Shown here piece after piece: positions 44,067 through 53,546 of a stretch of 64,000 nt of DNA. The notes beneath the pieces are model-generated. The model saw only the letters and a program-made list of their open reading frames with translations. It made no database searches and had not been told where the DNA came from. The DNA comes from Amycolatopsis sp. NBRC 101858 (lineage in GTDB: Bacteria > Actinomycetota > Actinomycetes > Mycobacteriales > Pseudonocardiaceae): positions 226,558 to 290,557 of the forward strand of contig NZ_BSTD01000004.1 in the NCBI RefSeq assembly GCF_030269325.1, given 5' to 3'. Numbering within the stretch: the stretch's first letter is position 1; each line of letters opens with the position of its first letter. The position numbers and the translations under genes are program-made.

Positions 44067-44563
44067 CGACACCGGCCGGCCGGCTGCTCGCGCCGAACGA
44101 GCCGCTGACCAAGTTCCGCTTCCTCGTGACGCTCGCGCCGGCGGACGTGTACCTGCCACCGGCGCAGGCCCTGCTGCTGCAGGCGGTCGCGGCGGGCGCG
44201 TTCCAGGAGGTGACCGGGATGGGGGCGCAGCTGGAGGTGGTGACCTACGCGGAGGGCGGCCGCAACGACTCCGTGCACCGGCTGCCGCTGCGCCACTCGT
44301 GGAACCCGATCACGCTCAAGCGCGGCGTGGTCCGCGACCGGCTCCTGTGGTCCTGGTACGAAACCGGCCTGCACGACTCGCTCGGCGCCCGCCGCGACGG
44401 TGCCGTGATCATGCTCGACCAGGCCGGCGTGCCCGCGAAGTCGTGGATCTTCCACGGCGGGCTGGCCGCCAAGTGGACCGGCCCGGACCTGCACGGCGAG
44501 CAGAACGCGGTCGCGATCGAGTCACTGGAAATCGCCCACGAGGGCCTGACGGCCGTCCTCTAG
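44063..44563 (+). CDS. eCIS tube-like protein 2 (Afp5-like)
   Basis: 166-residue second tube-family protein: FRFLVTLAPADVYLPPAQA, FQEVTGMGAQLEVVTYAEGG, LPLRHSWNPITLKRGVVRD and the terminal AVAIESLEIAHEGLT. It has a longer N-terminal loop than the main tube protein and is expected to be the tube initiator next to the hub. GTG start overlaps the sheath-2 stop. Confidence 0.88.
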   Translation: MTTPAGRLLAPNEPLTKFRFLVTLAPADVYLPPAQALLLQAVAAGAFQEVTGMGAQLEVVTYAEGGRNDSVHRLPLRHSWNPITLKRGVVRDRLLWSWYETGLHDSLGARRDGAVIMLDQAGVPAKSWIFHGGLAAKWTGPDLHGEQNAVAIESLEIAHEGLTAVL

Positions 44564-44589
44564 GAGAGCGGCGCTTGAGGAGACACAGC

Positions 44590-44778
44590 GTGCCGAAGAA
44601 CCTGATCATCCACAACCTCGAGGTGCGCTTCCAGGTGGACGGCGACGACGGGGCCCTGTTCACGCGCCTGTTCACCAAGCACATCCAGGCGTGGGCACGG
44701 CTGTACGAAGACGAGTGCGCCCGCGCCGAGCGCAGCGACAACGACCGCAAGCTCGGGGATCCGGGAGGCCGGCGGTGA
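44590..44778 (+). CDS. Small eCIS protein, DUF5908-like (Afp6-like)
   Basis: 62-residue protein from the GTG at 44590, with GAGGAGA six bases upstream. It begins VPKNLIIHNLEVRFQVDGD and ends in a helical, charged tail (HIQAWARLYEDECARAE). Size, position between tube 2 and the LysM protein and the LIIHNLEVRF strand match the small Afp6/DUF5908 proteins. The function of that family is unclear. Stop overlaps the next start (GTGA). Confidence 0.7.
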   Translation: MPKNLIIHNLEVRFQVDGDDGALFTRLFTKHIQAWARLYEDECARAERSDNDRKLGDPGGRR

Positions 44779-45443
44779 GCGTCACCCCGTTCTCCCTCGT
44801 GAGCCAGGGCGCCGACGCGCACCTGGAGATCGAGCAGCCCGAGAACCCGCAGAACGTGCCGAAGCGGATCCCGCTGAAGTTCAACCCGACCGAGTACAAG
44901 CTGAGCAAGAGCAACACCTTCGCCGAGATCACCATCCCCGGTCTCGAAACCCCGCCGATCCAGTACATCCGCGGCGGCAGCGAGTCGCTGTCGGTGCAGG
45001 CGCTGGTCGACACCTCCGACACGCTCGACGACGTCCGGAAGTCCTATGTGGACAACATTCGCAAGCTGATGCGGCCCCAGGAGACCCTGCACGCGCCACC
45101 GATCGTCAAGTTCGTCTGGGACAAGACGGTGTTCCGGGGCGTGCTGGAGAAGCTGGACGTGAACTACGTGCTGTTCGCCAAGAACGGCGTGCCGCTGCGG
45201 GCCCAGCTCGACCTCACGCTGAAGGAGTACCGGCCGGCGAAGGAGCAGGCCAACGACCCGCCGCGGTCGTCGCCGACGGTGGAGAAGAGCTACGTGGTGC
45301 GCCGCGGCGACACCTGGGACCGCATCTCCGCCGCCGTCTACCGGCGCCCGGACGCGTGGCGGGAACTGGCGCGCGCCAACGGGATTTCCGATCCCCGCGA
45401 CCTGAAGCCGGGGCTGGTGCTGACCGTGCCCCGGCTGCCGTGA
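44775..45443 (+). CDS. eCIS LysM-containing baseplate protein (Afp7/gp53-like)
   Basis: 222 residues. The N-terminal ~160 residues form the tube-like/gp53 part (IPLKFNPTEYKLSKSNTFAE, then GSESLSVQALVDTSDT); a LysM module (SYVVRRGDTWDRISAAVYRR, then WRELARANGISDPRDLKPG) closes the protein. In T4 and Afp this protein glues the hub to the surrounding wedges, the LysM acting as a protein-protein clamp rather than a wall binder. Confidence 0.9.
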   Translation: MSVTPFSLVSQGADAHLEIEQPENPQNVPKRIPLKFNPTEYKLSKSNTFAEITIPGLETPPIQYIRGGSESLSVQALVDTSDTLDDVRKSYVDNIRKLMRPQETLHAPPIVKFVWDKTVFRGVLEKLDVNYVLFAKNGVPLRAQLDLTLKEYRPAKEQANDPPRSSPTVEKSYVVRRGDTWDRISAAVYRRPDAWRELARANGISDPRDLKPGLVLTVPRLP

Positions 45444-45456
45444 GAGGAGGTGTGCG

Positions 45457-46650
45457 ATGACCGCGCCCGCGGGCACCCAGCCCGAGATCGCCGACCCGGA
45501 CCGCTACGCCCCCGGGTTCGAGGTGGTCGTCGACGGCCTCCAGGCCGACCCGACGACCAAGAACGACATCCTCGACGTCAAGGTGCACCGCGACCTCGAC
45601 GAGATGTCCGGCTTCGACCTCGAGCTGAACAACTGGGACGACGTCACGCTGAAGTTCAAGCACAGCGACTCGGACAAGCTGCAGATCGGCACGCGCGTCT
45701 CCGTCCGGCTCGGCTACGCGGACAAGCTGCTGACCGTCGGCACCGGGACGATCAGCTCGCTCGCGCCCAAGTTCCCCGACGGCGCGTCGCCGACCGTCTC
45801 GATCACCTGCGTGGACGGGATGCTCGCGCTCAAGGACCGCAAGCCCACCAAGGAAGAGGACAAGAACTTCGTCGGGAAGACCGACTGGGAGATCGCCGAA
45901 CAGATCGCGCGGCGCAACAAGCTGGCGTTCACGACGACCCACGAAGGCCCGCGGCACGACCTGGTGGTGCAGAAGAACCAGTCCGACGCGCAGTTCCTGA
46001 TGGAACGGGCGAAGCGGATCGACTTCGACTGCTACATCCTGCCGGACCCGCGGACCGGTGAGCAGACGCTCTACTTCATCAAGCCCACCGACGGCCGCGA
46101 CAGCCGGCCGATCCGGCTGTTCCGCCTCGCCTACGCACCCGGCCTGGCCACCGGGCCCAGCGGGCAGCCGGCGGGCCTGGTGCCCAACCTCATCGACTTC
46201 ACCCCGACCATGACCGTGTCCAACCAGGTCAGCAAGCTCACCGTGCACGGCTGGGACCCGGTCAAGGCGCAGCCGATCGAGTACGTCGCGACCGCGAACG
46301 ACCTGCCCGGCGGGCAGAACCAGGCCGACGGGCAGAGCGGGCCGGAAGCGGCGGAGAGCGCGGCCGGCGGCCGGCAGGAAGTGGTCGTCGACGCTCCGGT
46401 GCTCAGCCAGGAGGAGGCCAGGGAACTGGCCATCGCGCTGCTGCGGGAGCGGGCGTACGAGTTCATCACCGCGACCGGCCGCGTGGCGGGGCTGCCGGAG
46501 CTGCGGCCGGGGGACAACCTCGAGATCTTCGGCCTCGGCAAGCGCTTCTCCGGCACCTACTTCGTCAAGCGCGTCGAGCACGCCCTCAACTCGAGCGGCT
46601 TCTTCACCACGTTCACCGGCCGGAAGATCTTCCAGGGGGACAAGCGATGA
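45457..46650 (+). CDS. eCIS hub protein, gp27/late-control-D-like (Afp8 N-terminal part)
   Basis: 397 residues with the phage late control D/VgrG gp27-type fold: FEVVVDGLQADPTTKNDILD, SDADFLMERA-type KNQSDAQFLMERAKRIDFD, and TYFVKRVEHALNSSGFFTTF at the end. It makes the trimeric hub from which the tube grows. In Afp8 and VgrG this part is fused to the spike; here the spike is a separate gene overlapping by four bases (ATGA). Confidence 0.9.
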   Translation: MTAPAGTQPEIADPDRYAPGFEVVVDGLQADPTTKNDILDVKVHRDLDEMSGFDLELNNWDDVTLKFKHSDSDKLQIGTRVSVRLGYADKLLTVGTGTISSLAPKFPDGASPTVSITCVDGMLALKDRKPTKEEDKNFVGKTDWEIAEQIARRNKLAFTTTHEGPRHDLVVQKNQSDAQFLMERAKRIDFDCYILPDPRTGEQTLYFIKPTDGRDSRPIRLFRLAYAPGLATGPSGQPAGLVPNLIDFTPTMTVSNQVSKLTVHGWDPVKAQPIEYVATANDLPGGQNQADGQSGPEAAESAAGGRQEVVVDAPVLSQEEARELAIALLRERAYEFITATGRVAGLPELRPGDNLEIFGLGKRFSGTYFVKRVEHALNSSGFFTTFTGRKIFQGDKR

Positions 46651-47279
46651 CGGCGATGCCACGCGCCATGGCGAGCGATCAGCGCTACTACGGCGTCGCG
46701 CCCGCCGAGGTCGTCCAGAACGACGGGGACGACGAGGGCCGCGTCAAGGTCAAGTACTACTGGCTGGACGGCGGCGCGTCGATCAGTCCCTGGATCCGGG
46801 TCAGCCAGCTGTACGCGGGCGCCGGCTACGGCTCGGTGTTCGTGCCCGAGGTGGGCGACGAGGTGCTGGTCGCGTTCTTCCAGGGCGACATGCGGCAGCC
46901 GTACGTCCTCGGCGGGCTCTACAACGGCAAGAAGAAGCCGCCGGTGGCGCACCGGGACGGCCGCGACCAGAAGATCATCCGCACCCGGGCCGGGCACCAG
47001 ATCCTCTTCGACGACAAGGAAAAGGAGATCACCATCAACACCGCGGCCGGCGCGAAGGTGGTCTTGAAGGACAGCGGCGAGATCACCCTCGAGGCGTCGA
47101 AGGTGACCGTGAAGGCGAGCGACGTCGACCTCGGCGGCGGCTCGACCGAGCCCGTCGTCCTCGGCAACGCGCTCCTGCAGGCGTTCGTCCAGCACACCCA
47201 CCCGGCGCCGGGCGGCGCGACCGGTCCCGCGACGCCGCTGCCGCCGTCCGTGCTCGCGAAGAAGGTGAAGGCGACGTGA
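46647..47279 (+). CDS. eCIS spike protein, gp5/baseplate V-like (Afp8 C-terminal part)
   Basis: 210 residues. An OB-fold (YYGVAPAEVVQNDGDDEGRV with VKYYWLDGGASISPWIRVS and VPEVGDEVLVAFFQGDMRQP) is followed by a short repeated beta-prism needle (KEITINTAAGAKVVLKDSGE, ITLEASKVTVKASDV) and a tail with HTHP. This is the membrane-piercing spike. The tail includes QAFVQHTHPAPGG, as in stand-alone phage GpV proteins, so a separate PAAR tip may not be needed; none is found in the operon. Confidence 0.9.
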   Translation: MTAMPRAMASDQRYYGVAPAEVVQNDGDDEGRVKVKYYWLDGGASISPWIRVSQLYAGAGYGSVFVPEVGDEVLVAFFQGDMRQPYVLGGLYNGKKKPPVAHRDGRDQKIIRTRAGHQILFDDKEKEITINTAAGAKVVLKDSGEITLEASKVTVKASDVDLGGGSTEPVVLGNALLQAFVQHTHPAPGGATGPATPLPPSVLAKKVKAT

Positions 47280-47689
47280 CCGAACCCTTCCTCGGTACCG
47301 GCTGGCGGTTCCCGATCCTGCCCGACGAGGCCGGCCGGCTCTCCTACGCCGTCGGCGAGACGAGCATCGAGCACTGCCTGCGCGCGCTGCTGCTCACCGC
47401 GACCGGCGAGCGCGTGATGCGCCCGGACCTCGGGACCAAGGCCCAGGATTCGGTGTTCGCCCCCGGCAGCGTGCCGAACCTGCGCGAACTGGAGCGGTCG
47501 ATCGCCGACGCGGTCCGCGACTTCGAGCCGCGGGTGGAGCTCTCCGACGTCCTCGCCGAAGCCGACCCGGGCGACGAGTCCCACGTGACGGTGTCGATCG
47601 AGTACCGGGTCCGCCGCACCAACACCAAGGCCAACCTGGTCTTCCCGTTCTACCTCGGGCTGACCGGACTGACGGGGACGACGCCATGA
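47276..47689 (+). CDS. eCIS baseplate wedge protein, GPW/gp25-like (Afp9)
   Basis: 137-residue gp25/GPW family protein: LGTGWRFPILPDEAGRLSYA, LRALLLTATGERVMRPDLGT and the final IEYRVRRTNTKANLVFPFYL. gp25 starts sheath polymerisation on the baseplate wedge. GTG start overlaps the spike stop, and its stop overlaps the next gene. Confidence 0.92.
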   Translation: MTEPFLGTGWRFPILPDEAGRLSYAVGETSIEHCLRALLLTATGERVMRPDLGTKAQDSVFAPGSVPNLRELERSIADAVRDFEPRVELSDVLAEADPGDESHVTVSIEYRVRRTNTKANLVFPFYLGLTGLTGTTP

Positions 47690-49575
47690 CCTTGCCGGTG
47701 CCGAAGCTCGACGACCTGACCTGGGCCGACCTGATGTCGGCCGTCACCCGCCGCATCCCGGCGGAGTCGGACGGCGCGTGGACGCTGCACGCGCCCGTCG
47801 ACCCCGGGATCACCCTGCTGGAGCTGTTCGCGTACCTGCTGGAGCAGCGGCTCTACTGGCTGGACCAGGCGCCGGACGAGCTCGTCGTCGCGATCCTGAA
47901 GCTCCTGGGCCTCGAGCCGCCCCGGCCCGCGCGGCCCGCGGCCACGGTCCTGGCGCTCACCGCCGAGTCGCCGGAGCCGGCGCAGGTGCCGGCCGGGACC
48001 GTCTTCGCCCGCGACCCGGCGGCCGCGATCCGGTTCACCCTCGACGAGGACGTGACCGTCTTCCCCGTGTCGGGCGAGGTGACGGTGGAGACCGACCGCG
48101 ACCGCACCGCGGACCTGCTCGCCCGCCGAGGGGTTCCGTTGCTGCCCGCCGACGGCTCGGCCGCTTCGGCCCGCTTCACCCTGCCGCTCGCCGGCGCCCA
48201 CACCACGTCCGGCTGGCTGTCGCTGCTGGTCGAGCTCGACTCGCCGGTGCCGCCGTCCTGGTCGCGGCTCGCCGTGTCCGGCGTGCGGCCGCCCGCCGAG
48301 CTGACCTGGTCGTGGTTCCGGCCCAGCGGCGATGCGTCCGGGGCGTTCGAGGAGGTCCAGGACGGCACCGGCGGGCTGCGGCGCTCCGGCGTGGTGCGCC
48401 TGCGGCCCCCGGCCGGCTGGACCACGATGCACAACGGGCTGCTGGTGTCGACGCCGGCCGCGACCTACGCGTCGCCGCCGCGGCTGCTGCGGCTGGCGGT
48501 CAACGTGTCGGGCGCCCGCCACGTCGAGACCCGCACGGTGACCGATCTCGCCGACCAGACCGACGACTGGCTGAAGCTGCCCGGCCGGCGGCTCGTGCTC
48601 CCGGACGCCGCCGACCGCCTGCTCACCGCGTGCCTGGAGCTGGCCGGTGAGCGGTGGGAATCGGTGCCGGACTTCGCCTTCGGCACCTCCCGGGACCGGA
48701 TCTTCCTGCTGGACCGCCACGACGGCGCGCTCGTGTTCGGCGACGGGCTGACCGGCCGGATCCCGCGGCCGGGCGGCGACGCGGTGGTCGAGTACACGAT
48801 CGGCGGCGGGCGCGACGGCAACGGCGGAGTCACCGGCAACTGGCTGCCCGTCTCGGCCACCGAGCCGGTGCGCGCGGCGAACCTGGTCCAGGCCGAGGGC
48901 GGCGAGGACCCGGAAACGGTCGCGCGGGCGCGGGACCGGGCCGCGGGCGCGCTGGGCGAGGTGACCAGGGCCGTCACCGCCGAGGACTTCGTCACCCTGG
49001 CCGTGACGACCCCCGGCGTGGCGGTCGGCCGGGCCTACGCGGCGGTCGGCGAGCACCCGGGCTTCCCGTGCGCGCGGGTGCCCGGCGCGGTGACCGTCCA
49101 CGTCGTCCCGTCGGTGCCGCCGGGGTCCGCACCCGAGCCGGATCCGGGGATGCTGTGCGCGGTCGCGGGCCGGCTGGCGGAAGCCCGGCTGCTGACGGCC
49201 GAGGTGTTCGTGCGCGCCCCGGCGTACCGCGACGTCCGGCTGCGTGCCGACCTGGCCGGCACCCCGGCCGACCGCGCCCGGGTGTCCACTGTGGTCGGTG
49301 ACGCGCTGCGCCGGTTCCTCGACCCCCTGGCCGGCGGGGACGACGGGACGGGCTGGCCGTTCGGCGAAGCGCTGCGGCCGTCGGCGTTGCTGCGGGCCGC
49401 GCAGCAGGCACTCGGCGACCTGGCGGACGTGACCGCGGTCGCGATCGGCATCGACGGCACGGAACCGGCGGAGACCTGCGACGACGTTCCCCTGCGGGCC
49501 GGCGAACTGCCGGTGGTGCGGGAGGTCCGCACGCACGTGGTGGCCGTCGTCGAGGCGGGGGAGGGACTGCTGTGA
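47686..49575 (+). CDS. eCIS baseplate J-type protein 1 (Afp11/gp6-like)
   Basis: 629-residue putative baseplate assembly protein. Its start DLTWADLMSAVTRRIPAESD with DPGITLLELFAYLLEQRLYW is typical of baseplate J-like wedge proteins, and the middle DGALVFGDGLTGRIPRPGG with VVEYTIGGGRDGNGG matches the repeated beta-domains seen in this family. The C-terminal half (AVTAEDFVTLAVTTPGVAVG onward) is the conserved J domain. It should form the wedge ring with gp25 and the next protein. Confidence 0.88.
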   Translation: MTLPVPKLDDLTWADLMSAVTRRIPAESDGAWTLHAPVDPGITLLELFAYLLEQRLYWLDQAPDELVVAILKLLGLEPPRPARPAATVLALTAESPEPAQVPAGTVFARDPAAAIRFTLDEDVTVFPVSGEVTVETDRDRTADLLARRGVPLLPADGSAASARFTLPLAGAHTTSGWLSLLVELDSPVPPSWSRLAVSGVRPPAELTWSWFRPSGDASGAFEEVQDGTGGLRRSGVVRLRPPAGWTTMHNGLLVSTPAATYASPPRLLRLAVNVSGARHVETRTVTDLADQTDDWLKLPGRRLVLPDAADRLLTACLELAGERWESVPDFAFGTSRDRIFLLDRHDGALVFGDGLTGRIPRPGGDAVVEYTIGGGRDGNGGVTGNWLPVSATEPVRAANLVQAEGGEDPETVARARDRAAGALGEVTRAVTAEDFVTLAVTTPGVAVGRAYAAVGEHPGFPCARVPGAVTVHVVPSVPPGSAPEPDPGMLCAVAGRLAEARLLTAEVFVRAPAYRDVRLRADLAGTPADRARVSTVVGDALRRFLDPLAGGDDGTGWPFGEALRPSALLRAAQQALGDLADVTAVAIGIDGTEPAETCDDVPLRAGELPVVREVRTHVVAVVEAGEGLL

Positions 49576-51608
49576 CCGACGACGTCTGGTGGGGCGAGCC
49601 CACCGGGGAAGCCCGCATCGTCCCCGGCCCCGGGCCGTCCGGGGAACAGCCCGAACTGGTCGACGCCACCAGGGAGGCCGTGCGCGCCGCCGTGCGCGAC
49701 CGCGTTCCCGGCTACACCCCGGACTGGACCAACCCCGACCGGCAGGACGCCGGGGTCGCGCTCGTGCGCCTCTTCGGCGCCCAGGCCGAACCCGTGCTCG
49801 CGAGGGTCAACCGGCTGCCCGGGAAGATCCTCGCCGAGCACCTGAACACTGCGGGCGTGCGCCGACGGCCAGCCACCGCGGCCGCCGCGTTGCTGGAGTT
49901 CACCGTGGCCCCGCCGGACGGCGGGTCGGTGCTCGTCCCGGCCGGTTTCCAGGCGGCCGCGTCCGGTACCGGCGGCGACCTCGTCTACGAGACCGACCAG
50001 GACCTCTACGCCACTCCGGCCACCCTGGGCGTGCTCGCCGTGCAGCGCGGCGGCCCGCTCGAACCGGTCCCGCTGGGGCCGAGCGGGCCCGGCCGGCCCT
50101 TCGCGCCGTTCGGCACCGAGCCCCGGCCCGGCAACGCGCTGTGGCTGGGCCTCGACGGCACCGCGAGCCCGTTCCCCTCGCTGTCGCTGGGCTTCGTGAT
50201 CGCGGCCGCGCCGCCCGTGCCCGCGGCCGCCGGCGGCCTTGCCCCGCTGCCGCTGGAACCCCGGCCGTTGCTGCGCTGGGACGTGCTCGACGGCGGCCGG
50301 TTCGTCCCCGCCGAAGTCGTCCGCGACGAAACCCAGGGGCTGCGCGCGAGCGGCACCATCGAGCTGAGGCTGCCGCGGACGTGGGCACCGGGGCGCCCGC
50401 CGGCCACCCGGCCCGGCCCGGCGCTGCGGTGGCTGCGGCTGCAGGTCGCGCACGGCCTCTTCACCGTCGCGCCGCCACTGGTGTCGGGGTTGCGGCTGAA
50501 CACCGTCGCCGCCACGGCCGCCCACACGATCTTCGACGAGCCCCTGGAACCGATCCAGGACCCCGCGGCGCCCGCCGAGCGGCGGCAGCTGCGGTTGAGC
50601 CAGGTCCCGATCCTCGCCGGCACCGTCGTGCTCGAAGTCGACGACGACCCCGGGGCCGACCTGTTCGGGACGGCCGAGGAGAACGCGTCGCGCTGGCAGG
50701 AAGTCCCGAGCCTGGCCGCCTACGGCCCGGATGACCCGGTGTTCGTCGTCGACTACGACACCGGCGTGGTCACCTTCGGCGACGGCGTCAACGGCGCGCC
50801 CGTGCCGCCGGGCTTCCGCAACGTCCGGGCCCTGCGGTACCGGGTCGGCGGCGGCACAGCGGGTGCCGTGGCGGCCGGTGCGGTCAACGGCGTCGTCACC
50901 GCGCGGCCGTTCGTGACCGGCGTGAACAACCCGTTCCCCGCCACCGGTGGTGCCGACGCCGAGCCGGACGCGGACGTGGTGCGGCGCGGGGTGGGGGAGC
51001 TGCGCTCCCGCGGCCGGGCCGTCGCGCCCGCCGACTACGGCCTGCTGGCGCTGCGGGCGCCGGGTGCCTCGATCGCCCGCGCGAACGGCGTACCGGGCTT
51101 GCACCCGGACTTCGCCGGGACGCCCATTCCCGGCGTCGTCGGCGTTCTCGTGGTGCCGCCGATCGACCCGGGCGACGCCGAGCCGCCCGTGCCCACCGCC
51201 GCCACCCTGCGCGCGGTGGCGGACTTCCTGACCCGCGAGGTCGCGCCCGCCGGCGTCACGGTGGTCACCGGCCCGGTGGCGTTCCGCCGGATCGCCGTGG
51301 AGGCCCGGGTGGTGCTCGACGCCGACCAGGACCGGGCCGCGGTCCTGGCCCGGGCCGCCGACGCGGTGACGACCTACCTGGACCCGCTGCGCGGTGGGGA
51401 AAACGGTGGCGGCTGGCCCTTCGGCGGCGCGGTCCGGCACACCCCGCTCGTGCGCCGTCTCCTGGCCGTGGACGGCGTCCTCGCCGTGTCGGGGCTTTCG
51501 CTCACCGCCGACGGCCTGCGGCTGCCGCCGTGCACCGACCACGCGATCCCGCCGAACGACCTCGTCTGGCCGGACCGCCCGCTGCTGATCCCGGTGGAGG
51601 AGTCATGA
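49572..51608 (+). CDS. eCIS baseplate J-type protein 2 (Afp11/12-like)
   Basis: 678-residue second baseplate J-like wedge protein with GTG start. VPGYTPDWTNPDRQDAGVAL with LVRLFGAQAEPVLARVNRL is the N-terminal wedge signature, and VVTFGDGVNGAPVPPGFRNV with LRYRVGGGTAGAVAAG mirrors the first J-type protein. Two such proteins in a row match the paired wedge subunits (gp6/gp7-like) of T4-type baseplates. Overlaps both neighbours by four bases. Confidence 0.88.
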   Translation: MTDDVWWGEPTGEARIVPGPGPSGEQPELVDATREAVRAAVRDRVPGYTPDWTNPDRQDAGVALVRLFGAQAEPVLARVNRLPGKILAEHLNTAGVRRRPATAAAALLEFTVAPPDGGSVLVPAGFQAAASGTGGDLVYETDQDLYATPATLGVLAVQRGGPLEPVPLGPSGPGRPFAPFGTEPRPGNALWLGLDGTASPFPSLSLGFVIAAAPPVPAAAGGLAPLPLEPRPLLRWDVLDGGRFVPAEVVRDETQGLRASGTIELRLPRTWAPGRPPATRPGPALRWLRLQVAHGLFTVAPPLVSGLRLNTVAATAAHTIFDEPLEPIQDPAAPAERRQLRLSQVPILAGTVVLEVDDDPGADLFGTAEENASRWQEVPSLAAYGPDDPVFVVDYDTGVVTFGDGVNGAPVPPGFRNVRALRYRVGGGTAGAVAAGAVNGVVTARPFVTGVNNPFPATGGADAEPDADVVRRGVGELRSRGRAVAPADYGLLALRAPGASIARANGVPGLHPDFAGTPIPGVVGVLVVPPIDPGDAEPPVPTAATLRAVADFLTREVAPAGVTVVTGPVAFRRIAVEARVVLDADQDRAAVLARAADAVTTYLDPLRGGENGGGWPFGGAVRHTPLVRRLLAVDGVLAVSGLSLTADGLRLPPCTDHAIPPNDLVWPDRPLLIPVEES

Positions 51609-53533
51609 CCTGCGCGCCGACCGCCGTCACCTTCCGGCTCCTCGACGATGTCGTCGGGTGGGACGAAGCCGCCGTGACCGGCGTCGTCGGGTTCACCGAC
51701 GAGGCCGGCGTGCGGCTGGCCTACACGGGCTCGTCCCCGGCGGGCCCGACCCGGGCCCAGCTGCTGCCGTGGTTCCCCGACCCGCGCCTGGCGCCGGGCT
51801 GCCGGCCGTGCGGCTGGTACCTGCTCTCCGGCGAGCGGTTGCTGCGCCGGGACACCTGTGCCGGCGGGTGGCTGCCCGTCTGGGCCCGCCACTGCGACCC
51901 CCGGCTGCTGCGCGCACCGGCCGTCGTGGCCGCGCGCGGGCACCGGATCGCCGTGGCCGACTCCGGCCGCGTCTTCGTCTGGCGCAACGAAGGCGACCAC
52001 CTCACCGCGGTGATCCACCACCGCCACGCCACCGTCGTCGCGCTCGCGCCGGACGAGCAGGTGCTCGTGGCGAGCGCAGGCAGCGACCGGCTCCGGCGGT
52101 ACGGCCCCGACGGAACGCCGTGCGAGGTCATCCGGCCCCACGTCGGCGGCGAGATCATCGGGGTCCGCACCGGACCCGGCCCCACGATCTGGCTGCTCAC
52201 CGAAGAAGCCGGCCGGGTCCGGATCCACCGCCGTGACCACCACCGGTTCCACGAGTCCACAGTGGACGAGCTGGCCGCCGCGCTGCCGCCGAGCGCGCTC
52301 GCCGCCGCGGACGAGGACGGCTTCTGCCTGCGGGAGAAGGGGCCGGAGGGCGACGTGACCTCCTGCTACGACTGGACGGGCCGACCCCGCGAGACGCCGG
52401 CCGCCACCGTCGGCCGGTTCGTGGACGAAGGCGAGTTCACCACCCACCGGATCGACAGCGGCATCTCGCGCTGCCGCTGGCACCGGGTGCGGGTCGAGGC
52501 GGACGTGCCGGCCGGCACGGCGGTGACCGTGTCGGTCGTCGTGTCCGAGGACGACCGGTTCGCCGAGAGCGACTGGCAGACCGCACCCGCCGGCGTCACC
52601 GACTTCCTCGTCGACCAGCCGCCCGGCCGCCACCTCACGCTGCGCGCCCGCCTGTCCGGCGACTCCGCCGCGACCCCGGTCCTGCACCGGATCCGGCTCG
52701 ACTTCCCGCGCTCCACCAGCGCGGACCTGCTGCCCGCCGCGTTCCGGCAGGACCCGGCCGCGGACGACTTCACCGAGCGGTTCCTGGCGCTGTTCGACGC
52801 GAGCGTCGCCGAAATCGACCGGGTCGTCGAGCGCTACCCGGCGCTGCTCGACGCGACCGGCGTGCCGGACGCCGCGCTGCCGTGGCTGGCCGGCCTGCTC
52901 GGCCTGTCGTTCGAGGCCGGCTGGGACGCGGTCACCCGCCGGAAGCTGATCGCCGCCGCGCCCGAGCTGTACCGGCGGCGCGGCACACCACGCGCGCTGA
53001 AGAAGGCGATCAAGATCGTCTTCGGCGTCACCCCGGTGATCGACGAGCTGGCCGGCGACCGCCACTGGGCGCAGGTGCGCGCGACCGCGGGACCGGCGAC
53101 CGCCCGCGGTCTCGGCTCGGTGCGGCTGTTCGGCCGCTCGTCGTCACGCCTGCGGCTGGGCACCTCGACGCTGGGCGCGACGCCGCTGCGGGCGTTCGGC
53201 GACCCGGACACCGATCCCCTCACCGAGCACGCCCACCGGTTCCGGGTCCTGCTGCCGGCCGCTTCCGCGGACGAGGACGCGGTGCGGCGCCTGGTGGCCC
53301 GGCAGGCGCCCGCGCACACGAGGGGATCGGTGCGCGCCGGCGGGACGGGGTTCGTGGTCGGGACGCGGTCGGCGGTCGGGGTGGACACCGCGTTCGTCCC
53401 GCTGCCGCCACCGGTGGTCGGGGCGGCGCGCCTGAACCACGACGGAGTACTGAGACCCGGGTCCCACGGCGCACGCCAGGGCGTGAGCGTCGGCGTGGTG
53501 TCCGCGGTCGGGGTCCACACGCGAGTGTCTTGA
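51605..53533 (+). CDS. eCIS tail-protein-I-like baseplate protein with beta-propeller-like insertion
   Basis: 642 residues. The C-terminal third is a phage tail protein I-type domain: LPAAFRQDPAADDFTERFLA, then LPWLAGLLGLSFEAGWDAVT and YRRRGTPRALKKAIKIVFGV. The first ~300 residues have repeating strand motifs (RIAVADSGRVFVWRNEGDHL, HATVVALAPDEQVLVASAGS) that look like propeller blades, uncommon in phage relatives. It probably joins the wedge ring and contacts fibres. The ending (VGVDTAFVPLPPPVVG, SVGVVSAVGVHTRVS) is a low-complexity, Val-rich tail. Confidence 0.8.
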   Translation: MTCAPTAVTFRLLDDVVGWDEAAVTGVVGFTDEAGVRLAYTGSSPAGPTRAQLLPWFPDPRLAPGCRPCGWYLLSGERLLRRDTCAGGWLPVWARHCDPRLLRAPAVVAARGHRIAVADSGRVFVWRNEGDHLTAVIHHRHATVVALAPDEQVLVASAGSDRLRRYGPDGTPCEVIRPHVGGEIIGVRTGPGPTIWLLTEEAGRVRIHRRDHHRFHESTVDELAAALPPSALAAADEDGFCLREKGPEGDVTSCYDWTGRPRETPAATVGRFVDEGEFTTHRIDSGISRCRWHRVRVEADVPAGTAVTVSVVVSEDDRFAESDWQTAPAGVTDFLVDQPPGRHLTLRARLSGDSAATPVLHRIRLDFPRSTSADLLPAAFRQDPAADDFTERFLALFDASVAEIDRVVERYPALLDATGVPDAALPWLAGLLGLSFEAGWDAVTRRKLIAAAPELYRRRGTPRALKKAIKIVFGVTPVIDELAGDRHWAQVRATAGPATARGLGSVRLFGRSSSRLRLGTSTLGATPLRAFGDPDTDPLTEHAHRFRVLLPAASADEDAVRRLVARQAPAHTRGSVRAGGTGFVVGTRSAVGVDTAFVPLPPPVVGAARLNHDGVLRPGSHGARQGVSVGVVSAVGVHTRVS

Positions 53534-53546
53534 GAGGACAGAAGAG